From Pseudomonas fluorescens (GTDB lineage Bacteria > Pseudomonadota > Gammaproteobacteria > Pseudomonadales > Pseudomonadaceae), in assembly GCF_902497745.1 (NCBI RefSeq), contig NZ_CABVHJ010000026.1:1-64000 (forward strand): a stretch of 64,000 bases of DNA. Direction: 5' to 3'. The position numbers and the translations under genes were made by a program. The stretch's first letter is position 1, and the number at the start of each line of letters is the position of its first letter. Positions 41,625 through 51,423 of the stretch are shown here, piece by piece. The notes beneath the pieces are model-generated. The model was not told the DNA's origin and searched no databases. It saw nothing but the letters and a program-made list of their open reading frames with translations.

Positions 41625-44600
41625 GCAGCAACCCATTGACGGTGTCGACACAGATGGCCAGCAAAAAGCAGATGTTGTGGGACGACGGCGAACGGGTGTT
41701 TGCTCGCGAACGCGACCAGAGGGAGAGCAGTCACAGTGTTCTGGTGATGCGCCCGGCCCTCGCTCAGCCGCTGCCTGCGACCCTTGATCGCCTGGCGCAT
41801 GAATACAGCCTCAAGGACTATCTCAACGCTGAATGGGCGCTGCAACCGCGAGTCCTTGAACGCGCAGGCGCAACGACATGCCTGGTGTTCGACGACCCCG
41901 GCGGTGAGCCGCTGTCGCGCTTGCTGACCGCTCCGCTGGACACCGAGACCGGCCTGCTGCTGGCAATCAATATCGCCGTGGCGCTGGGCCGGCTGCACCA
42001 GTGCGGTCTGGTGCACAAAGACCTCAAGCCGCAACACATTCTGGTCAATTGCAGCGACGGCCAGGCACGGCTGACCGGCTTCGGTCTCGCCTCACGTCTG
42101 CCCCGTGAACGGCAGGCGCCGGAGCCACCGGAAACCATCGCCGGCACCCTGGCCTACATGGCGCCAGAACAAACCGGGCGGATGAATCGCTCGATCGATT
42201 CGCGCAGTGATCTGTATGCCTTTGGCGTGACCCTTTATCAAATGCTCACCGGCTCGCTGCCGTTCAGCGCCAATGACCCGATGGAGTGGGTGCATTGCCA
42301 TATCGCGCGGTTGCCGATGCCGGCCTGTCAACGAGTGGCCACCGTGCCGGTGATGCTCTCGCGGGTGGTCATGAAGTTGCTCGCCAAGACCGCTGAAGAG
42401 CGCTATCAAACCGCTGCCGGTGTCGAGCATGACCTGCGCCGTTGCCTGGACGACTGGCGCCGCGCCCGGCACATCGAGACATTCACGCTGAACGAGCAGG
42501 GCGCCATCGATCGCCTGCTGATCCCGGAAAAGCTCTACGGTCGCGAGCGCGAAGTGCAAACGCTGATCGATGCGTTCGCCCACGTGGTACAAACCCAATC
42601 GCCGAAAATGGTGCTGGTCTCCGGTTATTCCGGCATCGGCAAGTCCTCGGTGGTCAGCGAGTTGCATAAAGTGCTGGTGCCGTCGCGGGGGCTGTTCGCC
42701 TCCGGCAAGTTCGACCAGTACAAGCGCGATATTCCCTATGCGACGCTGGTTCAGGCCTTTCAAGGACTGGTGCGCACGCTGCTGGGCAAGCGCCGCGAAG
42801 TGCTCGTTGAATGGCGCGCGGCGCTGTTGCAGGCACTGTCACCGAACGCGCGGCTGATGACCGAACTGATCCCCGAATTGAAACTGATTATCGGCGAGCC
42901 GCCACCGGTGCCGGAACTTGAACCGCAACAAGCTCAGCAGCGGTTCATGCGGGTGCTACAGCGCTTTATCAGCGTCTTCGCCCGACCTGAACACCCGTTA
43001 GCGCTGTTCCTCGATGACCTGCAATGGCTGGATGCGGCGACACTGGATCTGCTCGAAGATCTGCTGACCCGCGCGGAGGTTGGCTATCTGCTGCTGGTTG
43101 GCGCCTACCGCAATAACGAGGTCGATGCCGACCATCCGCTCAGCAGCAAACTCAAAGCCATTCGTAGTGCCGGCGCGCACATCAACGAGATTCGCCTGAC
43201 CCCGCTCGCCGGTGTGCACATCGAACAACTGATCGCCGAATCCTTGCGCTGCCCACCCGCGAGCATCGTCACTCTGGCGCGGCTGGTACTGGACAAGACC
43301 GGCGGCAATCCGTTTTTCGTTATCCAGTTTCTCCAGGCTCTCGCCGAGGAAGAACTGCTGATTTACGACCATCAATTCAGCCGTTGGCGCTGGGATCTGG
43401 AGTTGATCAACGGCAAAGGTTACACCGACAACGTTGTCGATCTGATGGTCGGCAAGCTGGCGCGTTTGCCGTTGGAAACCCGCCAGGCCCTGCAACAACT
43501 GGCGTGCCTGGGGAACGTCGCGCGGATCGACACGCTGGCCACTGTCCTCGATCTGTCCACGGCTCGCGTGCACGCGGCGCTGTGGCCGGCGGTGCGCCAG
43601 GATCTGGTTGAACGGCTGGACGGCGCCTGTGCGTTTGCACACGACCGTGTGCACGAGGCGGCTTACTCGCTGATTGCCGAAGCCGAGCGTGCGCAGACGC
43701 ATTTGCGCATCGGCCGGCTGTTGGCGCTGCAAACGCCGGGCGAGGGCCGCGAAGAGGCAATCTTTGAAATCGTCGGCCAGCTCAATCGCGGCGCCAGCCT
43801 GATCAGCGCCCGGTCCGAGCGTGAGCAGTTGGCCGAATTCAACCTGCTCGCCGGTCAGCGTGCCAAGGCTTCGACCGCTTACACCTCCGCGTTGACCTAT
43901 TTGGGCGCGGGCGCGACGGTGCTTGGTGAACAAGGCTATGACAGCCGCCATGAGTTGGCGTTTGCCCTGGAGCTGAACCGCGCCGAGTGCGAATTTCTTA
44001 CCGGACAATTGGCGCTGGCCGACGCCCGACTGCAGGTTCTGGCCGAGCGCGCGGCAACCACAGTGGAGCGCGCCGCGGTGACGTGTCTGCACATGGATGT
44101 CTACCTTTTGCTCGATCGCAGCGACCGCGCGGTTGCCGTCTGCCTGGCCTATCTGCGCCAGGTTGGCATCGACTGGACGGCACATCCGGACGATCAGCAA
44201 GTGCGCCGGGAATACCAGCAGATCTGGGTGCAACTGGGTGAGCGCAGCATAGAACAACTGATCGACCTGCCGTTGATGGAGGATCCGGCCTCACTGGTGA
44301 CGCTGGATGCGTTGAGCAAGCTGTTCGCACCGGCGTTGCAGTCGGATGCCAACCTTGCCTGCCTGACCATTTGCAAAGCCGTCAGCCTGAGCCTGCAACA
44401 TGGCAATTGCGATGCCTCTTGCGTGCTCTACGCCAACGTTGCCCGTGTCGCCGGGCGGCGCTTCGGTGACTATGCCGCTGGCTACCACTTTGGCCGTTTG
44501 GGGTGTGATCTGGTCGACCGCCGCGGCCTGACACGCTACGAGGCGAGCACTTATCTGTGCTTCTCGATCTTCGTGGTGCGCTGGATGCGCCCGGTGCGCG

Positions 44601-47128
44601 AGTGCCGCGAATTGCTGCGCCGTGCACTCAGCGCCGCGAACCGCATCGGCGATTTGCCCTACGCGGCCTATGCCGGCAACAGCCTGATTTCTGACCTGCT
44701 GTTTATTGGCGAGCCGCTGGCGGAGGTGCAGGTTCAGGCCGAGGCGGGGCTGGCCTACGCGCAGAAAATCCGCTTCGGGTTGGTGGTGAGCTTCATGAGT
44801 TGCCAACGAGCATTGATCCGCATGCTGCGCGGGCAGACTGTGGAATTTGGCTGTTTCAACGATGAACAATTTGATGAAACGCGCTTCGAGACGAACCTCG
44901 CTGCGCCTGATCTGGCGTTGGCCCGGGGCAAATACTGGGTGCGCAAGTTGCAGGCGCGCTATCTGGCCGGGGATTACGCGGCGGCCGCTGAATGCGCGGC
45001 CCAGGCCCGGGAATTGATGTGGGTAATTTCTTCGTTTTTCGAGGAGGCCGAATACCACTTCTACGCAGCGCTGACGTTGGCTGTTCACGGCGACGCCGAT
45101 ACCGATCCACTGCAACGCTTGGCAGAGCACCACGATCAACTGCAAATCTGGGCACAACAGTGTGCCGAAACCTTCGCCAGTCATGTAGCGCTGGTCGGCG
45201 CCGAAATCGCGCGGGTTGCGGGGCAAATGATCGAGGCAGAGTTGCTGTACGAGCGAGCGATTCAATTGGCGGTGGATAGCGGTTTCGTTCACATCGAGGC
45301 TTTGGCCAATGAACTGGCGGCGCGTTTCTACGGTGCTCGCGGTCTGGCGAAAATCGCCCGCGTCTACCTGCAAGACGCGCGCTACGGTTACTTGCGTTGG
45401 GGCGCCGATGGCAAGGTGCGGCAACTGGAGCGGCGGCACCGTTTTCTGCGCCAGGAAGACGCGCCGCCGAGCGCGACTGCGACCATCATCACCGCCGTTG
45501 AGCATCTGGATCTGGCCACAGTGCTCAAGGTGTCCCAGGCCGTGTCTGGCGAAATTGTTCTCGACCGGTTGATTGAAACGGTCATGCGCACCGCCATCGA
45601 ACAGGCCGGCGCCGAGCAGGGTGTGCTGATTCTCACCGAAGGCGAGACGCCGTATATCGCCGCGCGAACCCGCATTGGCGACAGCAGCACATTACTCTGC
45701 AATGAGCCGATCAACGCAACCGCGCTGGCCGAATCGGTGCTCTACCAGACCCTGCGCACCGGCGAAACCCTATGTCTGGACGATGCCGTCGCCGATCCGG
45801 CATTCGCCGCTGATCCGTACATGCAACAGCACGGTGCCCGCTCGATCCTGTGCCTGCCATTGATGAATCAAGGTCGGGTCGCTGGGGCGCTGTACCTGGA
45901 AAACAATCTGTCGGCCGGCGTGTTCAGCCCGGCGCGCATTGCCGTTTTGCGGCTGGTCGCTTCACAAGCGGCAATCTCGCTGGACAACGCGCGGCTGTAT
46001 CGCGACGTCGCCGAGCGTGAAGCAAAGATTCGCCGGCTGGTCGACGCCAACATCATCGGCATCATTGTCTGGAGTGTCGAAGGAGAAATCATCGAGGCCA
46101 ATGACGCTTTCCTGCGCATGGTCGGTTACCAACGCGATGATCTGCTCTCGGGAAACGTGCATTGGCGCGACATGACCCCGCCGGCACGACGCGCCGAAAG
46201 CGAAGCGGCGCTGGCGACGGCGATCCGCACCGGGCGCGCCCAGCCGTTCGAGAAGGAATACATCCGCAAGGACGGCAGTCGGATGCCAGTGATTGTCGGT
46301 CTGGCCGCGTTCGAAGCCAGTCAGCAGCAGGGCGTGGCATTCGTGCTTGATTTAAGCGAACGCAAACAGGCGGAAGAACAAGTGCGCGAAGGCGAACGCC
46401 GGTATCGCGAGGTGCAAGCGGAATTGGCCCACGCCAACCGCGTGGCGACCATGGGCCAGCTGGCGGCGTCCATCGCTCACGAAGTCAACCAGCCGATCGC
46501 CGCCACCGTGACCAATGCCAACGCCGCGTTGCGCTGGCTCGGCGCACAACCGCCGAACACCGATGAAGTCGAACTGGGGCTCAAGCGCATCATCAACGAT
46601 GGCAACCGCGCAGCCGACGTGCTCGGTCGCATCCGCGCGCTGATCCGCAAGACACCACCGCAACGGCATGCGCTGGATCTCAATGCGGTGGTGGATGAGA
46701 TGGTCGGGTTTACGCGCAGTGAGGCGACTCGATATGGGGTCGTGGTGTCCGTGCAACTGGCCAGCGACTTGCCGGCGGTATTGGCCGACCGGGTTGAGTT
46801 GCAACAGGTTCTGCTCAACCTGATCGTCAATGGTTTGGAGGCCATGGCGGTGATGGAGGAGGGCGAGCGTCGGCTGTCTATCACCAGCGATCGTGCCGGT
46901 GGAAACGTGCGGATTACCGTCAGCGACTCCGGGCCGGGATTTGCCTGCGAGCGCGCGGAAGAAGTCTTCACCGCGTTCTACACCACCAAACCCACCGGAC
47001 TGGGGATGGGGCTGTCGATCTGCCGCACGATCATTGAGGCGCATGGCGGACGCTTGTGGGCGGAGGTGAATGCGCCCTGTGGGGCGCGGGTTGTGTTGGC
47101 GTTGCCGATGGGGGAGGGAGAGATGTAG
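41621..47128 (+). CDS. Giant Ser/Thr-kinase-like, AAA ATPase, GAF, PAS, histidine kinase hybrid
   Basis: A protein of 1835 residues from TTG 41621, or 1824 from ATG 41654. Domains in order: protein-kinase fold (to about 280; HKDLKPQHILVN at 132, YMAPEQTG); an AAA/MalT-like ATPase (Walker A GYSGIGKS at 335, Walker B LALFLDDLQWLDA) with helical repeats; GAF near 1290-1450; PAS near 1468-1590; HisKA with His1620 (SIAHEVNQP); HATPase with DSGPGF and GLGMGLS. The kinase DFG is TGFG (Gly153 instead of Asp) and no Lys is evident in strand 3, so the kinase-like domain is probably inactive and works as a scaffold or sensor. It partners the FixJ-type regulator just upstream. Confidence 0.92.
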   Translation: MSSNPLTVSTQMASKKQMLWDDGERVFARERDQRESSHSVLVMRPALAQPLPATLDRLAHEYSLKDYLNAEWALQPRVLERAGATTCLVFDDPGGEPLSRLLTAPLDTETGLLLAINIAVALGRLHQCGLVHKDLKPQHILVNCSDGQARLTGFGLASRLPRERQAPEPPETIAGTLAYMAPEQTGRMNRSIDSRSDLYAFGVTLYQMLTGSLPFSANDPMEWVHCHIARLPMPACQRVATVPVMLSRVVMKLLAKTAEERYQTAAGVEHDLRRCLDDWRRARHIETFTLNEQGAIDRLLIPEKLYGREREVQTLIDAFAHVVQTQSPKMVLVSGYSGIGKSSVVSELHKVLVPSRGLFASGKFDQYKRDIPYATLVQAFQGLVRTLLGKRREVLVEWRAALLQALSPNARLMTELIPELKLIIGEPPPVPELEPQQAQQRFMRVLQRFISVFARPEHPLALFLDDLQWLDAATLDLLEDLLTRAEVGYLLLVGAYRNNEVDADHPLSSKLKAIRSAGAHINEIRLTPLAGVHIEQLIAESLRCPPASIVTLARLVLDKTGGNPFFVIQFLQALAEEELLIYDHQFSRWRWDLELINGKGYTDNVVDLMVGKLARLPLETRQALQQLACLGNVARIDTLATVLDLSTARVHAALWPAVRQDLVERLDGACAFAHDRVHEAAYSLIAEAERAQTHLRIGRLLALQTPGEGREEAIFEIVGQLNRGASLISARSEREQLAEFNLLAGQRAKASTAYTSALTYLGAGATVLGEQGYDSRHELAFALELNRAECEFLTGQLALADARLQVLAERAATTVERAAVTCLHMDVYLLLDRSDRAVAVCLAYLRQVGIDWTAHPDDQQVRREYQQIWVQLGERSIEQLIDLPLMEDPASLVTLDALSKLFAPALQSDANLACLTICKAVSLSLQHGNCDASCVLYANVARVAGRRFGDYAAGYHFGRLGCDLVDRRGLTRYEASTYLCFSIFVVRWMRPVRECRELLRRALSAANRIGDLPYAAYAGNSLISDLLFIGEPLAEVQVQAEAGLAYAQKIRFGLVVSFMSCQRALIRMLRGQTVEFGCFNDEQFDETRFETNLAAPDLALARGKYWVRKLQARYLAGDYAAAAECAAQARELMWVISSFFEEAEYHFYAALTLAVHGDADTDPLQRLAEHHDQLQIWAQQCAETFASHVALVGAEIARVAGQMIEAELLYERAIQLAVDSGFVHIEALANELAARFYGARGLAKIARVYLQDARYGYLRWGADGKVRQLERRHRFLRQEDAPPSATATIITAVEHLDLATVLKVSQAVSGEIVLDRLIETVMRTAIEQAGAEQGVLILTEGETPYIAARTRIGDSSTLLCNEPINATALAESVLYQTLRTGETLCLDDAVADPAFAADPYMQQHGARSILCLPLMNQGRVAGALYLENNLSAGVFSPARIAVLRLVASQAAISLDNARLYRDVAEREAKIRRLVDANIIGIIVWSVEGEIIEANDAFLRMVGYQRDDLLSGNVHWRDMTPPARRAESEAALATAIRTGRAQPFEKEYIRKDGSRMPVIVGLAAFEASQQQGVAFVLDLSERKQAEEQVREGERRYREVQAELAHANRVATMGQLAASIAHEVNQPIAATVTNANAALRWLGAQPPNTDEVELGLKRIINDGNRAADVLGRIRALIRKTPPQRHALDLNAVVDEMVGFTRSEATRYGVVVSVQLASDLPAVLADRVELQQVLLNLIVNGLEAMAVMEEGERRLSITSDRAGGNVRITVSDSGPGFACERAEEVFTAFYTTKPTGLGMGLSICRTIIEAHGGRLWAEVNAPCGARVVLALPMGEGEM

Positions 47129-47350
47129 ATCTGAAAATCCCATCTGTCTCAAGATCTGATGTTTATGACAGATCAACAGCAGAGAAATAGTTGGGGTTCG
47201 ATTATCGTCATGCTGGTGCACAGCAGGACTTCAACGGAATAAATTCCTGGAGGAGCAGCTCCGAAGGCGAGACTGTCAGTCTTACTGTCAATGCGTATGC
47301 ATACTCGCCTTCCGTTCTACAGGTCATCCAGGGAAAGGACGTTGGCTCCG

Positions 47351-48883
47351 CTAGCTCTGGATGAGCGGTGCGGAACATTGGATTGCGGTGCCGTGGCATG
47401 GCGCGCTTAGAGCTCCGGGGGGAGAATCCCACCCGATCAATGCACCGCCGCGCGCAGTTACGATTGTATGCTCACAGGTCGCCAAAATATCGCCTCTGGG
47501 AATACGGTCGCCGGGAGTTATCAAACTCCAGAAATAGTGATCCCAGTCCGCATGGTTGTGAAGTGTCACACCTTGCGATGTCGGATGCCGGACTGCCGCT
47601 TTGCCGTGTTTGTTTCCCGGGCCGAACGAGTATGCCAGCCGCTTGTAATTCACGTTGCTTGGTGGTTTGGGGATGGGGCTCTTGCTGTCCAGATCGGCGC
47701 CATGATGCGGTGCAACCATACCCACGGGTGGTAACGGGCTCAGTTGTTTAACGAAGTGCAGATAGTCGCAATCACCAGTAAGCAGCCAGCTTCTTGCAGG
47801 GATATTGTCAGGCTCTTCCACTGCCATGACGATCCCGGTGCCATTGCGGTCTCTGCCTTGACCGCACATAAATCTGATACGCCGTTGTTTCGATAGCTTG
47901 GCGTTACCGATCTGCCCGGGAAGCGGGGAGTAGATGAGAAATTCTCCACCGTTATTGATGACGTCGTGGGCAAACGCGATGTGCAGAGGACCGACCTCTT
48001 GAAGTGGTGCAATCCACTTGCGCTTGAGCGCGGGATAATTGTTGTTGATGTTAAGCGCGTAGGCTCCAGCCCAATGATCGGCGTCCCAATGGGAAAGTAT
48101 GATCGACGGCGATTGGGTGAAACAAAACGCTAGCGGGTGAGGCGTTGTGTGCTTGTTTCTGTAAACGCCAGCGCCAAGGTCGTAATAGTGTGTCGGTAAC
48201 CCAGCAGAGAAATGTTCAGTCGACATCAGCGCATTTGCATTGCCTTGCCCCACGTCATACACCGCTAAAAGATCGGCAGTGGCGTTGGAAAGCTCAATTT
48301 CCAACTGGCCCGTGGAGATGGTCGGCAGACGGTTCAGGGAAAAAACGGTGGACAGGGATTTACTCTTTCGCGCCTTTGGCATTTTTCCCTTTATATATAC
48401 TTGGACGGGGTTAGCGAAGAGTCCGGGATAAAGCTGTGCCACTTCGAGTCCCTGTCCGCGCTGATTGTAAATTTCCAGCTCAAACCACAGCCTCTCAATA
48501 TCTCCCGCCGCGTTGCGTAGGGCGCGTAGATCATTTGTCGAGGGGAGTGGTGGTAATCCAAAAAATCCACGTCCGTCAGACAGTTCGAATTCCAGCCGAT
48601 ACATTGGCATGGCTTCGAACGGATTGGGGGCTTGGTGCAAAGGAAGTTGTTTCCAGTTACTCCACGCCTTTGCAACCTCGTTGGGTTGCTCGACATTGAG
48701 TAACGGGTTTTTTTGTCCTTCCTGGTCCAGCCATTCTCCATCGACCAAGTCGAATGCCAGCAGGACAGAGTTGGTATCCGAGATGACCTCGAGGTGATCG
48801 AAGCGGGCGTATGCACGAGTGGGAAGCCTGGTAACTGGATAATCTTCGTTGGGAGGGGTATTACGGCGAAAATGATTGTTCAT
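47351..48883 (-). CDS. Free-standing ComEC-like MBL-fold protein with N-terminal extension
   Basis: A 510-residue protein. The N-terminal 215 residues are unrecognised. Then comes the ComEC/Rec2-type MBL segment: LAVYDVGQGNANAL, the metal motif IILSHWDADHWAG (about 260), LLTGDCDYLHF, and the third motif VAPHHGADLD near 390. It lacks membrane helices and a signal, so it acts in the cytoplasm, perhaps as a nuclease or phosphodiesterase. GC content is lower than its neighbours, and it stands alone between the kinase and HIT genes. This suggests a laterally acquired islet; a defence role is possible but not shown. Confidence 0.72.
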   Translation of the reverse strand: MNNHFRRNTPPNEDYPVTRLPTRAYARFDHLEVISDTNSVLLAFDLVDGEWLDQEGQKNPLLNVEQPNEVAKAWSNWKQLPLHQAPNPFEAMPMYRLEFELSDGRGFFGLPPLPSTNDLRALRNAAGDIERLWFELEIYNQRGQGLEVAQLYPGLFANPVQVYIKGKMPKARKSKSLSTVFSLNRLPTISTGQLEIELSNATADLLAVYDVGQGNANALMSTEHFSAGLPTHYYDLGAGVYRNKHTTPHPLAFCFTQSPSIILSHWDADHWAGAYALNINNNYPALKRKWIAPLQEVGPLHIAFAHDVINNGGEFLIYSPLPGQIGNAKLSKQRRIRFMCGQGRDRNGTGIVMAVEEPDNIPARSWLLTGDCDYLHFVKQLSPLPPVGMVAPHHGADLDSKSPIPKPPSNVNYKRLAYSFGPGNKHGKAAVRHPTSQGVTLHNHADWDHYFWSLITPGDRIPRGDILATCEHTIVTARGGALIGWDSPPGALSAPCHGTAIQCSAPLIQS

Positions 48884-49176
48884 TGTTACGGTCCTTTGGA
48901 TTCCGCGACAGACATGTCATATGTCTGAATGGTTTCTACTCTTGCAATGCGCTATTGGCGTTCCTGAAATACATGCTGTAAGTGAACAGAATCTGATTTC
49001 CAAATACGTTCTGCCCCTTGAAATCTTTCCACTCGGCCTCAAGCGGAGACTGGATATCTAACCACAAGTCCCATTCGTTACGGGCGTTTCCTCGAACACG
49101 CGACAAACTACGCAGCAGGCATCGTAAAGCAGCCTTTGTTACGCTGGCACCTCAATTGCTTCAGGACCTCCGGCAC

Positions 49177-49659
49177 ATGGAAATTGCCCCGAATTTCATC
49201 ATTCATGAAACCGAACACTGGATCATCAATCACCATCTGGCGAACACGCTTCCCGGCTATCTGATGCTGGGGACAAAGGTCGAAACCACATCGCTGGCCG
49301 AGTTGTCCTCCGATGCCTTGGCCGAATTGGGCGGTTTGCTTGCCAAAACCCAGCAAGTCATTGAGCGACAACTCAAGCCAAAACACCTCTACATTGGTCG
49401 CTACGGGCATCAGCCGGGTTTACCGATCCACTTCCATTTCATTCCGGTTTATCACTGGGTCGAAGCGCTGTTCTGGCAGGACACGCGATATCGGCTCCTC
49501 GAAACGTTTGCCCACGCTGAAGGTGCCGCGTCAGCGACTGACGGTGCAGAGCTGACGTTGTTCGTCTGGCGGGAGTTTGGTGAAAACCCGATACCACCGC
49601 AGGCGCAAGGCCCTTCCATTGAAGAAGTGATCAAACATCTGCGTATTGCGTTTGGCTGA
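49177..49659 (+). CDS. HIT-family nucleotide-binding protein
   Basis: A 160-residue protein of the histidine-triad superfamily. An N-terminal strand pair (FIIHETEHWIINHHLANTLP, then GYLMLGTKVE) is followed by a helix and the triad-like PIHFHFIPVYHW (His85, His87, then His in VYHW). It may hydrolyse nucleotide phosphoramidates or dinucleotides. The ATG at 49177 is chosen because the family fold begins there; an in-frame extension upstream has no ribosome site. Confidence 0.82.
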   Translation: MEIAPNFIIHETEHWIINHHLANTLPGYLMLGTKVETTSLAELSSDALAELGGLLAKTQQVIERQLKPKHLYIGRYGHQPGLPIHFHFIPVYHWVEALFWQDTRYRLLETFAHAEGAASATDGAELTLFVWREFGENPIPPQAQGPSIEEVIKHLRIAFG

Positions 49660-49969
49660 TTGTTGGAACAAGGGACAACGAACCCGCGAACTATTCTGCG
49701 ACTTCTTGCTGACTGATTGGTGTCGATCTCGACTGTTCGGTCTTTGCATGTCGATATCAGACACAATCATGGCGCAATCAGGCTATTGAGTCGTCCGGCA
49801 GGCCGGGTAAGGTGACGTGTCTTCACATCAAAATAACCCCATCAGATCATGGGGTTGATAAGAACTGCGGCGGTTGAACGGGCTTCTTTCGAGGTTCAGC
49901 AGGCAACGATCGTGCTCGTTTGCCCAGTCAACTCGCTTGAATGTCGATCAGCAGAGAATAAAAAAACCA
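49660..49969. other. Intergenic region before the permease
   Basis: A 310-bp gap. Apart from the hairpin at 49835-49856 nothing definite is seen. It should contain the promoter of the permease gene. Confidence 0.5.
49835..49856. promoter_or_regulatory. Perfect 8-bp hairpin in permease 5' region
   Basis: AACCCCAT and ATGGGGTT flank CAGATC, 114 bases before the permease start. Position and symmetry fit an operator or a leader hairpin. On the minus strand it is followed by ttatttt, but no minus-strand gene ends here. Confidence 0.5.
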
Positions 49970-51370
49970 ATGATCAGCCCGAACTCCATGGATTCGAGTA
50001 GCCAATTGGCGCAGGGCTTCAAGCCTCGTCACGTCACCATGCTGTCCATCGCCGGGATTATCGGCGCCGGATTGTTCGTCGGCTCGGGGCATGCCATTGC
50101 GGCGGCGGGGCCGGCGGTTCTTCTGGCTTATCTGTTCTCCGGTTTGCTGGTGGTGCTGGTCATGCGCATGCTCGGTGAGATGGCGGTGGCCAATCCGGAC
50201 ACCGGTTCGTTTTCGACCTATGCCGACCAGGCAATCGGACGCTGGGCGGGCTTCACCATTGGTTGGCTTTACTGGTGGTTCTGGGTGTTGGTGATTCCCA
50301 TCGAAGCATTGGCGGCCGGGCATGTGTTGAACCAGTGGTTTCCCCACGTCGATGCCTGGCTGTTCGCGTTGGGCTCGATCATTGCGCTGGTGGTGACCAA
50401 CCTGTTCAGCGTGTCCAAGTACGGTGAGTTCGAATTCTGGTTCGCCATGGCCAAGGTCGTGGCGATCATTGGTTTCATTGGTGTCGGTTTTGCCGTGTTG
50501 ATGGGCTGGGTGCCCGATCGCGAAGTAAGCGGCTTGAGCGGGCTGATGGCCGAGCACGGTGGGTTTGCGCCCAACGGCTTGTCGGCGGTGGTCGGCGCGT
50601 TCATCACCATCATGTTCAGTTTCATCGGTACCGAAGCGGTGACCATCGCCGCTGCCGAATCGAATGACCCGTCGCGCAACATTGCCAAGGCCACGCGCTC
50701 GGTGATCTGGCGCATCGGCGTGTTTTACCTGCTGTCGATCTTCGTGGTGATCTCCGTGGTGCCCTGGAATGATCCGTTGCTGGCCTCGGTCGGGTCTTAT
50801 CAGCGCGCGCTGGAAATCATGAACATCCCCCACGCCAAGTTCATGGTCGACGTAGTCGTGCTGATTGCCGTGGCCAGTTGCATGAACTCCTCGATCTACA
50901 TTGCCTCACGCATGTTGTTCTCGCTGGGTCGTCGTGGCGATGCGCCGAAGATGCTCAAGGCAACCTCCTCGGAAGGTGTGCCGCGCGCCGCGGTCATCGC
51001 CAGCACGGTGATCGGTGCGTCAATCACCGTGTGGAGCTACTTCATGCCCGCCGGGCTGTTTCAATTCCTGCTGGCCAGCTCCGGCGCGATTGCCTTGCTG
51101 GTGTACCTGGCCATCGCGGTATCGCAGTTGCGCATGCGGCGGATTTTGCAACAGCGCAACGTCGAACTGACCTTTCGCATGTGGCTATTCCCCTGGCTGA
51201 CCTGGCTGGTGATCGTGTTCATTTGTGCCGCGCTGGCGGTGATGATGATCACCCCGGAACACCGTACCGAAGTCACCACCACCATCGGCTTGGCGCTGGC
51301 GATTTCCTTTATTGGTCTTTTGACGTCGCGGCATCCTGCGCCGGCGGCGAGGGTCACGTCGGCGGGGTAG
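49970..51370 (+). CDS. GabP-like amino-acid permease (APC family)
   Basis: A 466-residue inner-membrane permease with 12 predicted helices. The sequence follows E. coli GabP closely: HVTMLSIAGIIGAGLFVGSG, MRMLGEMAVANPDTGSFSTY, RWAGFTIGWLYWWFWVLVIP, FSFIGTEAVTIAAAESNDPS, and MWLFPWLTWLVI near the end. GABA or a related omega-amino acid is therefore the likely substrate, but basic amino acids cannot be excluded. Start ATG 49970 is tentative (weak ribosome site); ATG 49988 is an alternative. It is followed 53 bp later by an ArgR-type regulator. Confidence 0.85.
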   Translation: MISPNSMDSSSQLAQGFKPRHVTMLSIAGIIGAGLFVGSGHAIAAAGPAVLLAYLFSGLLVVLVMRMLGEMAVANPDTGSFSTYADQAIGRWAGFTIGWLYWWFWVLVIPIEALAAGHVLNQWFPHVDAWLFALGSIIALVVTNLFSVSKYGEFEFWFAMAKVVAIIGFIGVGFAVLMGWVPDREVSGLSGLMAEHGGFAPNGLSAVVGAFITIMFSFIGTEAVTIAAAESNDPSRNIAKATRSVIWRIGVFYLLSIFVVISVVPWNDPLLASVGSYQRALEIMNIPHAKFMVDVVVLIAVASCMNSSIYIASRMLFSLGRRGDAPKMLKATSSEGVPRAAVIASTVIGASITVWSYFMPAGLFQFLLASSGAIALLVYLAIAVSQLRMRRILQQRNVELTFRMWLFPWLTWLVIVFICAALAVMMITPEHRTEVTTTIGLALAISFIGLLTSRHPAPAARVTSAG

Positions 51371-51423
51371 GTGTTTAACCCTAACCTGATGCTGCATCTC
51401 AGCCTGATCCTTATGAGGAAATG

